Shown in pieces: positions 8,801 to 19,618 of a DNA stretch of 64,000 nucleotides. A program made the translations under genes and the position numbers. Origin of the DNA: Pseudomonas fluorescens Q2-87 (GTDB taxonomy: Bacteria; Pseudomonadota; Gammaproteobacteria; Pseudomonadales; Pseudomonadaceae); NCBI RefSeq assembly GCF_000281895.1, contig NZ_CM001558.1, positions 4,964,556 to 5,028,555 of the forward strand. Direction: 5' to 3'. The notes under the pieces were generated by a model. That model saw only the letters and a program-made list of their open reading frames with translations, did not search any database and was not told the origin of the DNA. The number at the start of each line of letters is the position of its first letter. The stretch's first letter is position 1.

Positions 8801-10378
8801 TCATTCCCACTCAATCGTCGCCGGCGGCTTGCTCGACACGTCATACGTGACGCGGGAGATGCCTTCGATTTCGTTGATGATGCGCCCGGATACGGTCTCC
8901 AGCAGCTCGTACGGCAGGTGCGCCCAGCGAGCGGTCATGAAGTCGATGGTTTCCACGGCGCGCAGGGCCACGACCCAGGCGTAGCGACGGCCATCGCCGA
9001 CCACGCCGACGGATTTCACCGGTTGGAAGACGACGAACGCCTGGCTGACCTTGTGGTACCAGTCGGCCTTGCGCAGTTCTTCGATGAAGATGTGGTCGGC
9101 GCGACGCAGCAGGTCGGCGTATTCCTTTTTCACTTCACCGAGGATCCGCACGCCCAGGCCCGGGCCTGGGAATGGGTGACGGTAGACCATGTCATACGGC
9201 AGGCCCAGCTCAAGGCCGAGGCGGCGAACCTCGTCCTTGAACAGTTCGCGCAGCGGCTCGACCAGCTTGAGGTTCATTTCTTCCGGCAGGCCACCCACGT
9301 TGTGGTGGGACTTGATCACGTGGGCCTTGCCGCTCTTGGCACCGGCCGACTCGATCACGTCTGGGTAGATCGTGCCCTGGGCCAGGTATTTGATGTTGTC
9401 CAGCTTGCAGGATTCGGCATCGAACACGTCGATGAAGGTACGGCCGATGATCTTGCGTTTCTTCTCTGGGTCGGACTCGCCGGCCAGGTTGTTCAGGAAC
9501 TGCTCTTCGGCGTTGGCCCGGATCACTTTGACGCCCATGTTCTCGGCGAACATGGCCATTACTTGCTCGCCTTCGTGCAAGCGCAGCAGGCCGTTGTCGA
9601 CGAAGACGCAGGTCAGCTGATCGCCGATGGCCTTGTGCAGCAGCGCAGCGACCACCGAGGAGTCCACGCCACCGGACAGGCCCAGCAGCACGTTGTCGGT
9701 GCCAACCTGGGCGCGTACCTGGGCGATGGCGTCTTCAGCGATTTTCGACGGGGTCCACAGGGCTTCGCACTGGCAGATGTCGAGGATGAAGCGCGACAGG
9801 ATGCGGCCGCCCTGCTTGGTGTGGGTCACTTCAGGGTGGAACTGCACGCCGTAGTAGCGACGTTCATCACTGAACATCCCGGCAATCGGGCAGCTTGGGG
9901 TGCTGGCCAGGATGTGGAAGTCTTCCGGCATCTTGGTGACCTTGTCACCGTGGCTCATCCACACGTCGAGGCCGAACAGGCCGTCAGCGTCGATGTGGTC
10001 TTCGATACCGTCCAGCAGACGGCTCTTGCCGACGACATCAACGCGGGCATAACCGAACTCACGCAGTTCGGAGCCTTCGACCTTGCCGCCCAGCTGTTCA
10101 GCCATGGTCTGCATGCCGTAGCAGATACCGAAGACCGGCACGCCCAGGTCGAACACGGCTTGTGGGCAACGCGGGCTGTTGGCTTCGTGCACGGACTCAG
10201 GGCCGCCGGCGAGGATGACGCCTTTAGGCGCGAATTCGCGAATCGCTTCGTCATCCATGTCGAACGGATGCAATTCGCAATACACGCCGATTTCACGCAC
10301 GCGGCGGGCGATCAGTTGGGTGTACTGGGAACCAAAGTCGAGGATCAGGATGCGGTGAGCGTGAATGTCGAGGGCCAT
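8801..10378 (-). CDS. guaA: GMP synthase (glutamine-hydrolysing)
   Basis: This 525-residue enzyme converts XMP to GMP using glutamine and ATP. The N-terminal class I amidotransferase domain has the nucleophile Cys in GICYGMQ near residue 86 and the His/Glu pair in HPEVTH. The ATP-pyrophosphatase domain has the P-loop GLSGGVDSS near residue 235. The C-terminal dimerisation domain ends in PPATIEWE as usual. It follows guaB by 79 bases on the same strand, the usual guaBA order, with a small hairpin between them. Confidence 0.97.
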   Translation of the reverse strand: MALDIHAHRILILDFGSQYTQLIARRVREIGVYCELHPFDMDDEAIREFAPKGVILAGGPESVHEANSPRCPQAVFDLGVPVFGICYGMQTMAEQLGGKVEGSELREFGYARVDVVGKSRLLDGIEDHIDADGLFGLDVWMSHGDKVTKMPEDFHILASTPSCPIAGMFSDERRYYGVQFHPEVTHTKQGGRILSRFILDICQCEALWTPSKIAEDAIAQVRAQVGTDNVLLGLSGGVDSSVVAALLHKAIGDQLTCVFVDNGLLRLHEGEQVMAMFAENMGVKVIRANAEEQFLNNLAGESDPEKKRKIIGRTFIDVFDAESCKLDNIKYLAQGTIYPDVIESAGAKSGKAHVIKSHHNVGGLPEEMNLKLVEPLRELFKDEVRRLGLELGLPYDMVYRHPFPGPGLGVRILGEVKKEYADLLRRADHIFIEELRKADWYHKVSQAFVVFQPVKSVGVVGDGRRYAWVVALRAVETIDFMTARWAHLPYELLETVSGRIINEIEGISRVTYDVSSKPPATIEWE

Positions 10379-10411
10379 GACTCATTCTCATGTAGTGAAT
10401 CAGAAACAACT

Positions 10412-10433
10412 CGGGGCTGAATGAACAGCCCCG
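10412..10433 (-). other. Hairpin in the guaB-guaA gap
   Basis: A perfect seven-base stem (CGGGGCT/AGCCCCG) with an eight-base loop lies between the two gua genes. It has no run of T, so it may be a processing or partial-termination hairpin rather than a full terminator. Confidence 0.45.
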
Positions 10434-10457
10434 GTGATTAACGTTTTGCTGGAAGCC

Positions 10458-12005
<1,548 letters not shown>

Positions 12006-12068
12006 CTATTATTGGCGGGCTGATTGACGGGGCTAATCACCTTACTTCTCATACAACACAGAACCCCT

Positions 12069-12160
12069 GTGGCGAGGGAGCTTGCTCCCGCTGGGCTGCG
12101 AAGCGGCCCCGGTTTTTGGCAGTTGCTGCGCAACCGAGCGGGAGCAAGCTCCCTCGCCAC
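12069..12160. repeat. REP doublet (subtype B, inverted pair)
   Basis: Inverted copies (12069-12092 and 12137-12160) of a second REP subtype, with core GAGGGAGCTTGCTCCC, surround a GC-rich spacer. It lies between guaB and the downstream minus-strand gene. Confidence 0.85.
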
Positions 12161-12180
12161 GGGACCGCATGCCTCCTCAC

Positions 12181-12729
12181 CTACAACTCCACCTTCACCC
12201 AACTCACCGGCTGATCCAGCCAATCGGCGAATTCTTCGACAAAGTCCTGCTTGAACCCCGCCTCCAACCAGTTGTTGAAGATGAACCCCAGGTTGGAAAA
12301 CCCGCAAGGTTGAAGAAACAGGAAGCCATTGATGTCGTCTTCGTGCCCGCACTCGGGGCACGTGAAGTTGTCGGTGCGGGCCGGCATCCAGTCTTCCAGA
12401 CTTTCGAACAGCGCCTCGCCGACTTCCTTGCGGCACTCGGCACAGCCGGCTTCTTCGAGAAAGCCCTTGGCCGGCGTATAGATGCAGCGCTTGGTGATGA
12501 TCTCCAGGCCATTGATCGCCTCGCCGAACGGCAAGGCTTCGGGATGCAGGACCACCGCCTTCGCGCCGGGCGCAATGGCGTGAGCCATGCGATTGCCGGT
12601 GCGCCCACAAGTGGTCAGTTGTTCCTCGACAATGTTCTTGCGCACCAGCCAACGCACGATCGCCCGGGCCCGAGGCTCGTGGACAGGCAAGGTGGAAATT
12701 TTCGGAACGATGATGCTTTGCGAATTCAT
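12181..12729 (-). CDS. Conserved protein with a zinc-ribbon-like motif
   Basis: This 182-residue soluble protein is common in Pseudomonas; databases often label it a sugar ABC transporter ATPase, but it has no Walker motif, so that label looks wrong. What can be seen is two Cys pairs, CAEC near residue 100 and CPEC near 130, which could form a zinc ribbon, and a C-terminal acidic, aromatic stretch (EEFADWLDQPVSW). The ATG is at 12729. I do not know its function. Confidence 0.7.
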   Translation of the reverse strand: MNSQSIIVPKISTLPVHEPRARAIVRWLVRKNIVEEQLTTCGRTGNRMAHAIAPGAKAVVLHPEALPFGEAINGLEIITKRCIYTPAKGFLEEAGCAECRKEVGEALFESLEDWMPARTDNFTCPECGHEDDINGFLFLQPCGFSNLGFIFNNWLEAGFKQDFVEEFADWLDQPVSWVKVEL

Positions 12730-12795
12730 GGCGAACCTGGATGTTCCCGTGCAGGGCTATTAATGGCCGGCAGCTTAATCCCTGGTCAAGCCAGG

Positions 12796-13563
12796 TCAAG
12801 CGCTCAGATAGCGCCCGATCAGGGCAATGCCGCTGGCGAGCACCAGCCAGGTCACCAATCGCACGAATGCCTCCCGCGACATCCGCATGGTCAGGCGACG
12901 GCCCACCCACAGTCCCAGCGCCATGGCCGGCAACAAACACAGCGCCAGTACCAACAAGGGTAGCTCGGCGTACACGCCCGCGATGATGAACAGGCTCAAG
13001 CGCACCACGGTGCTGCAACTGATTAGGGCACTTTGCGTGGCCCGCGCCGGTTCCTTGGGCAGGCGGCTGTTCAAGTAGATGGCATATAAAAAGCCGCCAC
13101 TGCCGAACAGCGCCCCGAACATGCCGCCCACCGTGCCCATCGGCAACGCCCAGAGGGATGACAGCTGTGCCGGTCGTTTTTTTATCAACAGGCTATAGAT
13201 TGCATAACTGCTGATGAACACGCCCATCAATAGCAACAACAGGTCGGACTTGAGGTTGAGCAGGAAAATCACCCCCAGTGTGCAACCCACCGCCATGCAC
13301 GGCAGCAACCGCAGCAGCTCGGGCCGGGATACGTCCCGACGCGACGGCAACAAATTGCCGAAGGCCGCGACGAAATCCAGCAGCACCAGCAGCGGGACGA
13401 TTTTCGACAATGGCATGAACAGCAGCAGAACCGGCGCGGCCACCAGCGCCGTGCCGAACCCGGCAATGCCAAACACAATGTAGGCCAGGGTAATGGCCAA
13501 GCCGATCACCAGCCACTCCGTGGGCGCGAATGCCCACTGGCCCAACCACGACAGAAGATTCAT
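12796..13563 (-). CDS. TauE/SafE-family sulfite/anion permease
   Basis: This 255-residue membrane protein has about eight hydrophobic helices in two halves with the glycine-rich loop GMFGALFGSGGF in the middle, as in TauE/SafE (DUF81) exporters of sulfite, sulfoacetate and related anions. I chose the ATG at 13563 giving MNLLSWLGQWAF; a longer frame upstream adds 21 polar residues without a ribosome-binding site. No sulfur gene adjoins it, so its substrate cannot be told from context. Confidence 0.85.
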   Translation of the reverse strand: MNLLSWLGQWAFAPTEWLVIGLAITLAYIVFGIAGFGTALVAAPVLLLFMPLSKIVPLLVLLDFVAAFGNLLPSRRDVSRPELLRLLPCMAVGCTLGVIFLLNLKSDLLLLLMGVFISSYAIYSLLIKKRPAQLSSLWALPMGTVGGMFGALFGSGGFLYAIYLNSRLPKEPARATQSALISCSTVVRLSLFIIAGVYAELPLLVLALCLLPAMALGLWVGRRLTMRMSREAFVRLVTWLVLASGIALIGRYLSA

Positions 13564-13649
13564 CCGGCACTTCCTTGATGAGGAGAGCGGGGACTTTAGC
13601 CAGATGCAGGGGGTTACTTCCAGCACTTGTGGTCATAGACGTATCGCCT

Positions 13650-13730
13650 TCGCGAGCAAGCCCGCTCCCACAAGGGATATCAGCGATCTCAAGATTGATG
13701 CTGTACCTGTGGGAGCGGGCTTGCTCGCGA
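13650..13730. repeat. REP doublet (subtype A)
   Basis: Inverted 23-base arms at 13650-13672 and 13708-13730 with core GCGAGCAAGCCCGCTCCC. It lies between the divergent permease and xseA genes. Confidence 0.85.
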
Positions 13731-13819
13731 AAGGGGAGACTCGGTCTGATAGGAAATGCACAGGGGGATTTGTCTGTACACATAGAGATTCAGCCACAAA
13801 TGCCCTTATCATGCCGCCC

Positions 13820-15199
13820 ATGATTAAAGATCCCTTTGCCCGACTGGGCCTGGACCGCGAGGTCCTGACTGTCAGCCAGCTCAACGGCCGCGCGCGGGTG
13901 TTGCTCGAGGACGTGTTCAGCAACATCTGGGTCGAGGGCGAGATCTCCAACCTTGCCCGCCCGGCCTCCGGCCACGTCTATTTCACCCTCAAGGACAGCG
14001 GCGCCCAGGTGCGTTGCGCGTTGTTCCGCCAGAACGCCGCACGGGTGCGCCAGGCCTTGAAAGACGGGTTGGCGGTGAAGGTACGCGGCAAGGTCTCGCT
14101 GTTCGAAGGCCGCGGCGACTATCAACTGATTCTCGACACCGTGGAGCCGGCAGGCGACGGCGCCCTGCGCCTGGCCTTCGATGCGTTGAAGGAAAAGCTC
14201 AGCGCAGAGGGCCTGTTCAGTGCCGAGCGCAAAGTGCCGCTGCCGGCCCATCCACAACGCATCGGCATCATCAGCTCGCCCACCGGCGCGGTGATCCGCG
14301 ACATCATCAGCGTGTTCCGCCGCCGCGCGCCGCAGATTTCCCTGACATTGATTCCTACCGCCGTGCAAGGCCGCGAAGCCACCGCGCAGATCGTCCGCGC
14401 CCTGAAGCTGGCGGACGCCCGGGGTTTCGATGCGCTGATCCTGGCCCGGGGCGGCGGTTCGCTGGAAGACTTGTGGTGCTTCAACGAAGAAGCCGTGGCC
14501 CGGGCGGTGGATGCCTGCGTCACGCCAATCGTCAGCGCTGTGGGCCATGAAACCGACGTATCCATCAGCGACTTTGTCGCCGACGTGCGCGCCCCCACCC
14601 CGTCCGCCGCCGCTGAACTGCTGGCACCGGACGCCGGCGATCTGGTGCGCCGGGTCGAGAGCCTGCATCGCCGACTGGTGATGCGCATGCGCGACCGCCT
14701 CATGCGCGATCAACTGCGCCTCGAAGGCCTGACTCGGCGCCTGCGTCATCCCGGCGAGCGCCTGCGCCAGCAAGCCCAGCGCCTCGACGACCTGGACATG
14801 CGCCTGCGTCGGGCCTTCGAGCGCAACCTCAATACCCGCCGCGAACGCCTGATCCGCCTGGAAACCCACCTGGCCGGGCAACATCCAGGCCGGCAACTGG
14901 CCCTGCTACGCCATCGCCTGGACAGCCTCGCCGAACGGCTGCCCCGGGCCATGCGCGAAGGCCTGAAAGCGCGGCGCGTGCAATTGCATAACCAAATGCA
15001 GACCCTGCACATCGTCAGCCCCCTGGCGACCCTTGGCCGGGGCTACAGCATTTTGCTCGACGAGCGTGGGCATGCGATCCGCAACGCGGGGCAAACCCAG
15101 ACCGGCCAGCGCCTGACCGCCAAGCTCGGCGAAGGTGAGCTGCTGGTACGGGTCGAAGATAACCACCTGACGCCGGTCACCCTTTCTCTACTGGATTGA
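13820..15199 (+). CDS. xseA: Exodeoxyribonuclease VII large subunit
   Basis: This 459-residue subunit of the single-strand-specific exonuclease VII has an N-terminal OB fold (VEGEISNLARPASGHVYFTL near 30-50), the catalytic domain with the conserved GRGGGS-like ARGGGSLEDLW near residue 210 and GHETDVSISDFVADVRAPTP near 245, and a long coiled coil after it. I chose the ATG at 13820 (MIKDPFARLGLDREVLTVSQ), the usual N-terminus; another in-frame ATG three codons upstream is possible. The small subunit xseB is not in this window. Confidence 0.95.
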   Translation: MIKDPFARLGLDREVLTVSQLNGRARVLLEDVFSNIWVEGEISNLARPASGHVYFTLKDSGAQVRCALFRQNAARVRQALKDGLAVKVRGKVSLFEGRGDYQLILDTVEPAGDGALRLAFDALKEKLSAEGLFSAERKVPLPAHPQRIGIISSPTGAVIRDIISVFRRRAPQISLTLIPTAVQGREATAQIVRALKLADARGFDALILARGGGSLEDLWCFNEEAVARAVDACVTPIVSAVGHETDVSISDFVADVRAPTPSAAAELLAPDAGDLVRRVESLHRRLVMRMRDRLMRDQLRLEGLTRRLRHPGERLRQQAQRLDDLDMRLRRAFERNLNTRRERLIRLETHLAGQHPGRQLALLRHRLDSLAERLPRAMREGLKARRVQLHNQMQTLHIVSPLATLGRGYSILLDERGHAIRNAGQTQTGQRLTAKLGEGELLVRVEDNHLTPVTLSLLD

Positions 15200-15202
15200 T
15201 TC

Positions 15203-16024
15203 ATGCCGCGATTTCTCGCTCCGTTGCTCCTGCTGTGCCTGACCTTCAACGCCCACGCCGACAGTTACATCAGCCGCCTGTTGAACAAACCGGTGCCCGG
15301 CGGCGTGGCCGTGGTGGACCTGGGCCGTGCGGCCCAGCCGCCAAAAGCCACCTACCAAGGCAAACCGGTGCTGGTGGTCAAGGAACAGGACAACTGGCTG
15401 GCAATCGTCGGCATTCCCCTGACGGTCCAGCCTGGCACCCAGCAAATCAGCAGCGGCGCAACGACCCAGCCATTCGTGGTCGGCTATAAAAAATACCCCG
15501 AGCAGCACATCACGCTGAAGGACAAACGCCAGGTCAACCCGAACCCGGCGGACCTCAAGCGCATCGACGCCGAACTGGCCGTGCAACTGAAGGCCTACCG
15601 CAGCTTCAGCCCAAACATTCCCAGCAACCTGCTGCTCGACAAACCGGTCAACGGCCCGCTGTCGAGCAAGTTCGGCGTGCGCCGGTTCTTCAACGGCGAA
15701 GAGCGCAACCCCCACGCCGGACTGGACTTCGCCGTGCCCGCGGGCACACCGATCAAGACCCCGGCAGCGGGCAAGGTGATCCTGATCGGTAATTATTTTT
15801 TCAACGGCAACACCGTGTTCGTCGACCATGGACAAGGCTTTATCAGCATGTTCTGCCACATGTCGAAGATTGACGTGAAGGTCGGCCAGCAACTGGCCCG
15901 AGGTACCGTGGTGGGCAAGGTCGGTTCCACGGGCCGGGCGACCGGGCCGCACATGCATTGGAACATCAGCCTGAACGATGCGCGGGTGGATCCGGCGATT
16001 TTTATCGGGGCGTTTCAACCCTGA
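15203..16024 (+). CDS. M23-family peptidoglycan endopeptidase
   Basis: This 273-residue exported protein starts with a signal peptide (LAPLLLLCLTFNAHA). The C-terminal LytM/M23 domain has zinc-ligand motifs HAGLDFAVPAGTP near residue 171 and GPHMHWN near 248, and the catalytic-side FCHMSK near 213, so it is likely an active D,D-endopeptidase that cuts peptidoglycan cross-links in the periplasm. The N-terminal third is a beta-rich prodomain-like segment. It begins three bases after xseA, so the two are probably cotranscribed. Confidence 0.9.
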   Translation: MPRFLAPLLLLCLTFNAHADSYISRLLNKPVPGGVAVVDLGRAAQPPKATYQGKPVLVVKEQDNWLAIVGIPLTVQPGTQQISSGATTQPFVVGYKKYPEQHITLKDKRQVNPNPADLKRIDAELAVQLKAYRSFSPNIPSNLLLDKPVNGPLSSKFGVRRFFNGEERNPHAGLDFAVPAGTPIKTPAAGKVILIGNYFFNGNTVFVDHGQGFISMFCHMSKIDVKVGQQLARGTVVGKVGSTGRATGPHMHWNISLNDARVDPAIFIGAFQP

Positions 16025-16051
16025 GCTTTTGCGGTGAGGCTACCGGCCTCT

Positions 16052-16133
16052 TCGCGAGCAAGCCCGCTCCCACAGGTACAGCGTTGATTTTGAAATCGTC
16101 CACATTCCCCTGTGGGAGCGGGCTTGCTCGCGA
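16052..16133. repeat. REP doublet (subtype A)
   Basis: Inverted 23-base arms at 16052-16074 and 16111-16133, with the same arm sequence as the element at 13650-13730. It lies between the M23 peptidase gene and leuA. Confidence 0.85.
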
Positions 16134-16313
16134 AAGGGCCAGCGGCATCGGAACTCTTCGTCATGGATTGCCGAGTGACAAGCATCGACGCAATAAAACT
16201 ACAAATACCGCATAGTCACGCGATTAAATCTCGCAAGCTCGCCTAAAAGCAGAACTTCTCTCAATTTTTTCCGACTGCTTGCGATCCTCTTCCCGCGCGG
16301 TTAGGGTTGAAGC

Positions 16314-16391
16314 ATGAAAACCTCTCATACCCTCATTCAGCTTCGCCAGCACCGCAGTCTGTGCCTCGTCAGCGCACGACTGCCAGGCTGA
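16314..16391 (+). CDS. Possible leucine leader peptide upstream of leuA
   Basis: A 25-codon frame starts at ATG 16314 and ends at TGA 16389-16391, 89 bases before leuA. It encodes five leucines in 25 residues (LIQL, then SLCL, then RLPG at the end). Short leucine-containing leader peptides control leu genes by attenuation in several proteobacteria. After it, GGCCG/CGGCC around CCTTTTTC (about 16442-16459) forms a small hairpin, not a classic terminator. The ribosome-binding site is weak, and the leucines are spread out rather than in a run. This is a candidate, not an established gene. Confidence 0.4.
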   Translation: MKTSHTLIQLRQHRSLCLVSARLPG

Positions 16392-16480
16392 ATCGCGGCA
16401 CCTCGTCCAGGCTGTAAGCCACCCCATTCGAACCACCGGCAGGCCGCCTTTTTCCGGCCACGACAATAAGGATTCCCCCG

Positions 16481-18160
16481 ATGAGCATGCTCAAAGACCC
16501 GTCTTCGAAATATCGCGCCTTCCCAACCATCAACCTGCCGGATCGCACCTGGCCGTCGAAGACCATCACCGCCGCGCCGATCTGGTGCAGTTCCGACCTG
16601 CGTGACGGCAACCAATCGCTGATCGAGCCGATGGACGCGGTGAAGAAGCTCCGTTTCTGGAAAACCCTCGTCGCGGTGGGCGTGAAAGAAATCGAAGCGT
16701 CGTTCCCAGCCGCTTCGCAGACTGACTTCGATTTCGTGCGCACCCTCATCGAAGAAGGCCACATCCCGGACGACACCACTATCCAAGTGCTGACCCAGGC
16801 CCGTGAAGACCTGATCGCCCGTACGTTCGAATCGCTGCGCGGTGCGAAAAAAGCCATCGTCCACCTTTATAACGCCACCTGCCCTTCGTTCCGCCGCATC
16901 GTGTTCAACCAGGACAAGGAAGGCGTGAAGGAAATCGCGGTGAACGCGGCCAAGCTGTTCGTCAAATACGCGGCGCAGCAGCCCGAAACCCAGTGGCAGT
17001 TCGAGTACTCGCCGGAAACCTTCAGCGCCACCGAACTGGAATTCGCCAAGGAAGTCTGCGACGCGGTGATTGAAGTCTGGAACCCGACGCCCGAGCGCAA
17101 GGTGATCCTCAACCTGCCGGCCACCGTGGAAGTCGCTACCCCGAACATCTATGCCGATCAGATCGAGTGGTTCCACCGCAACATCACCCGTCGTGACAGC
17201 GTGCTCATCAGCCTGCACACCCACAACGACCGTGGCACCGGTGTCGCTGCTACCGAACTGGGCCTGATGGCCGGCGCCGACCGCGTCGAAGGCTGCCTGT
17301 TCGGCAACGGCGAGCGCACCGGTAACGTCGACTTGGTGACCGTGGCGCTGAACCTCTACACCCAGGGCATCAATCCCGGGCTGGACTTTTCCGACATCGA
17401 CGGCGTGCGTAAAGTCGTCGAGGAATGCAACCAGATCCCGGTGCACCCGCGGCATCCGTACGTTGGTGACCTGGTCCACACCGCATTCTCCGGTTCGCAC
17501 CAGGACGCGATTCGCAAGGGCTTCTCCCAGCAGAAATCGGAAGGCCTGTGGGAAGTGCCGTACCTGCCAATCGACCCGGCCGACATCGGTCGCAGCTACG
17601 AGGCAGTGATTCGCGTCAACAGCCAGTCCGGCAAGGGTGGCATTGCCTACCTGCTGGAACAGGAATACGGCATCAGCCTGCCGCGTCGCATGCAAATCGA
17701 ATTCAGCCAGGTGGTGCAGCGCGAAACCGACCGCCTCGGCCTGGAAATGACTGCCCAGCAGATCCATGCCTTGCTGCAGCGCGAGTATCTGCAAGCCAAT
17801 ACCCCGTACGCGCTGGTCAGCCATCGCCTGCAGGAAGAAAACGGCAACAGCGCCGTGGAAGTGGAAGTCGCCAGCAAGGGCCAGGGCGAGACCAACCTGC
17901 ACTGGCGCGGCAAGGGCAACGGCGCGCTGGAGGCGCTGGTGGCCGGCCTGCCAATTCCGGTGGAGATCATGGATTATAACGAACACGCCATCGGCGCAGG
18001 TACCAACGCCAAGGCGGCGGCGTACATCGAACTGCGAGTCAACGGCGAGCGTGCGGTGCACGGCGTGGGCATCGATGAAAACATCACCACGGCGAGCTTC
18101 AAGGCGCTGTTCAGCGCGCTGAACCGCTCGCTGAGCCAGCCGGAAGCCAAAGCGGCTTGA
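16481..18160 (+). CDS. leuA: 2-isopropylmalate synthase
   Basis: This 559-residue enzyme condenses acetyl-CoA with 2-oxoisovalerate, the first step of leucine synthesis. The HMGL-like TIM barrel carries the metal and catalytic motif [11 protein letters not shown] near residue 45 and [11 protein letters not shown] near 242. The C-terminal LeuA allosteric domain (about 440-559), where leucine binds, is complete. It is the long form common in Pseudomonas. AATAAGGA lies ahead of the ATG. A possible leucine leader precedes it and a strong terminator follows. Confidence 0.96.
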   Translation: MSMLKDPSSKYRAFPTINLPDRTWPSKTITAAPIWCSSDLRDGNQSLIEPMDAVKKLRFWKTLVAVGVKEIEASFPAASQTDFDFVRTLIEEGHIPDDTTIQVLTQAREDLIARTFESLRGAKKAIVHLYNATCPSFRRIVFNQDKEGVKEIAVNAAKLFVKYAAQQPETQWQFEYSPETFSATELEFAKEVCDAVIEVWNPTPERKVILNLPATVEVATPNIYADQIEWFHRNITRRDSVLISLHTHNDRGTGVAATELGLMAGADRVEGCLFGNGERTGNVDLVTVALNLYTQGINPGLDFSDIDGVRKVVEECNQIPVHPRHPYVGDLVHTAFSGSHQDAIRKGFSQQKSEGLWEVPYLPIDPADIGRSYEAVIRVNSQSGKGGIAYLLEQEYGISLPRRMQIEFSQVVQRETDRLGLEMTAQQIHALLQREYLQANTPYALVSHRLQEENGNSAVEVEVASKGQGETNLHWRGKGNGALEALVAGLPIPVEIMDYNEHAIGAGTNAKAAAYIELRVNGERAVHGVGIDENITTASFKALFSALNRSLSQPEAKAA

Positions 18161-18175
18161 TCCACGGCTAAAATG

Positions 18176-18213
18176 CAAAAGGCCTTGGGGTGTGAACCCT
18201 GGGGCCTTTTTGT
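18176..18213 (+). terminator. Rho-independent terminator of leuA
   Basis: The arms AAAAGGCCTTGGGG and CCTGGGGCCTTTTT form a stem with a central loop, followed by a T run. It is 16 bases after the leuA stop. Confidence 0.8.
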
Positions 18214-18248
18214 TTGGCTGAATATTTATGCTGCCTGGTCCGGCCTCT

Positions 18249-18321
18249 TCGCGAGCAAGCTCGCTCCCACAGGGGATTTCTGGTGGACACAGACCCATTG
18301 TGGGAGCGAGCTCGCTCGCGA
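18249..18321. repeat. REP doublet (subtype A)
   Basis: Inverted 23-base arms at 18249-18271 and 18299-18321 with one internal mismatch. It lies between leuA and a convergent small gene. Confidence 0.8.
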
Positions 18322-18347
18322 TAGCGATCTATCAGGCAGCGCAAACT

Positions 18348-18758
18348 TCAGGCATGGGTATCGATCGAAACGGTCATGGCCTGCAACAGTGCCCCTCGCA
18401 GGGTCATCAACGTCGCCTGGGTACCCATGATCTGATTTTGCAGAGCCATGGCCTGCTGGCTCTTTTGCTCCTCCGCCATCCGGCTGTTTTGAATCCGGGC
18501 CAACTGGGCCTGCTGCTGAGCCAATAACTTTTCGGTCTGCTCGATCTGTTTTTTCAGCTCATCGATGGTTTCTTTGTTGCTGCCGCCCGAACTGACACCC
18601 GTCGCTTCAGGAAGCTTGTCATCGTCTTTTTCTTCGGTGATACCCAACGATACCGTTGGGCTGGTAGCCGACGCGGGTGTCTCGGCGGCTCCCTTGAGCG
18701 AGATATTAGGGGACGATGGCAGGTAAGGGTTTAGGGTGGTTGCACTGATTGTGGTCAT
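18348..18758 (-). CDS. Hypothetical coiled-coil protein
   Basis: This 136-residue protein has a disordered Ser/Thr/Pro-rich N-terminus (about 1-58) and a strongly helical, Gln/Lys-rich segment near 60-110 (IDELKKQIEQTEKLLAQQQ) that should form a coiled coil. There is no signal peptide or membrane helix. A strong AGGAGGAG ribosome-binding site precedes the ATG at 18758, so the gene is real. I do not recognise a family or function. Confidence 0.75.
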   Translation of the reverse strand: MTTISATTLNPYLPSSPNISLKGAAETPASATSPTVSLGITEEKDDDKLPEATGVSSGGSNKETIDELKKQIEQTEKLLAQQQAQLARIQNSRMAEEQKSQQAMALQNQIMGTQATLMTLRGALLQAMTVSIDTHA

Positions 18759-18826
18759 ATGGACTCCTCCTTGGCTGACTGTTTATCGGCACACCCTAGC
18801 CCTTCTTGAGGGCTGAATCGTTTCAA

Positions 18827-19618
18827 TCAGATGAATTCGAAGCTGTCGGCATCCAGGTTCGCCGGAAACCGCGTGCGATACGCCGCCAGGTCCGCCGCAC
18901 TCAAACACACCGTGAACACACCGTCTGCCTCCCCGGCGCTGAGCAATGTCTCGCCCTGAAAATCCAGTACCTGGCTGTCACCGGTGTAGGCGAAGCCCTT
19001 GCCGTCGGTGCCGACGCGGTTCACCGCCGCCACGTAGCACAGGTTTTCGATGGCTCGGGCCGGCAGTAGCCGGTTCCAGTGCAGACGTCGCGCCCCGGGC
19101 CAGTTGGCGGTATAGAGCAACAGATCGGTGTCCTCCGCATCGCGGCTCCAGACCGGGAAGCGCAGGTCGTAGCAAATCAGCGGGCGGATTCGCCAGCCCT
19201 TGAGCTCGAACAACACCTGGCGCTCGCCTGGTGTGTAATGGTTATGCTCCCCCGCCATGCGAAACAGATGACGCTTGTCGTAATGCAGCACTTCACCGTC
19301 TGGCCGCGCCCAAAGCAGGCGATTGCGATGGCTGCCGTCAGCCGCCTGGATGATTACGCTGCCGGTGATTACCGCGTCCAGCTTCGCGGCCTGGGCCTTG
19401 AGCCATTGGCGTGTCGGGCCGTTTTCCGGCTCCGCCAGGGTCTGCGATTCCATGGAGAAACCGGTGGTGAACATTTCCGGCAGAACGATCAGGTCGGCCC
19501 CGCGTGCCTGCTCCAGCAGCGCTTCGAAATGTTCCAGGTTGGCCCGGCGGTCATGCCAGGCCAGGGTAGTCTGGATCAGGGCGACGTTAAGGTTGGGCAG
19601 CATACTCAGATCACGCAT
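18827..19618 (-). CDS. Nitrilase-superfamily amidase (YafV/omega-amidase type)
   Basis: This 263-residue carbon-nitrogen hydrolase has the Glu-Lys-Cys triad in LPEMFTTGF near 47, YDKRHLF near 113 and ICYDLRFP near 147. Family members hydrolyse omega-amides such as 2-oxoglutaramate or 2-oxosuccinamate. The ATG at 19618 is preceded by GGAGAAACT and overlaps the end of the upstream aminotransferase gene by 13 bases, whereas the next ATG (19603) has no ribosome-binding site. Coupling to a glutamine- or methionine-using aminotransferase suits removal of the keto-amide product; this pairing is inference. Confidence 0.85.
   Translation of the reverse strand: MRDLSMLPNLNVALIQTTLAWHDRRANLEHFEALLEQARGADLIVLPEMFTTGFSMESQTLAEPENGPTRQWLKAQAAKLDAVITGSVIIQAADGSHRNRLLWARPDGEVLHYDKRHLFRMAGEHNHYTPGERQVLFELKGWRIRPLICYDLRFPVWSRDAEDTDLLLYTANWPGARRLHWNRLLPARAIENLCYVAAVNRVGTDGKGFAYTGDSQVLDFQGETLLSAGEADGVFTVCLSAADLAAYRTRFPANLDADSFEFI

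Noticed and set aside
8918..10420. 500-codon open frame on the plus strand opposite guaA
   Set aside because: It is the antisense shadow of a certain gene in GC-rich DNA; its translation is His/Ala/Val-rich with no family resemblance.
12181..12729. Sugar ABC transporter ATPase label for the 182-residue protein
   Set aside because: There is no Walker A, signature or Walker B motif; the visible feature is paired cysteines.
16337..18298. 653-codon open frame opposite leuA
   Set aside because: Antisense shadow of leuA; no start signal and low-information composition.
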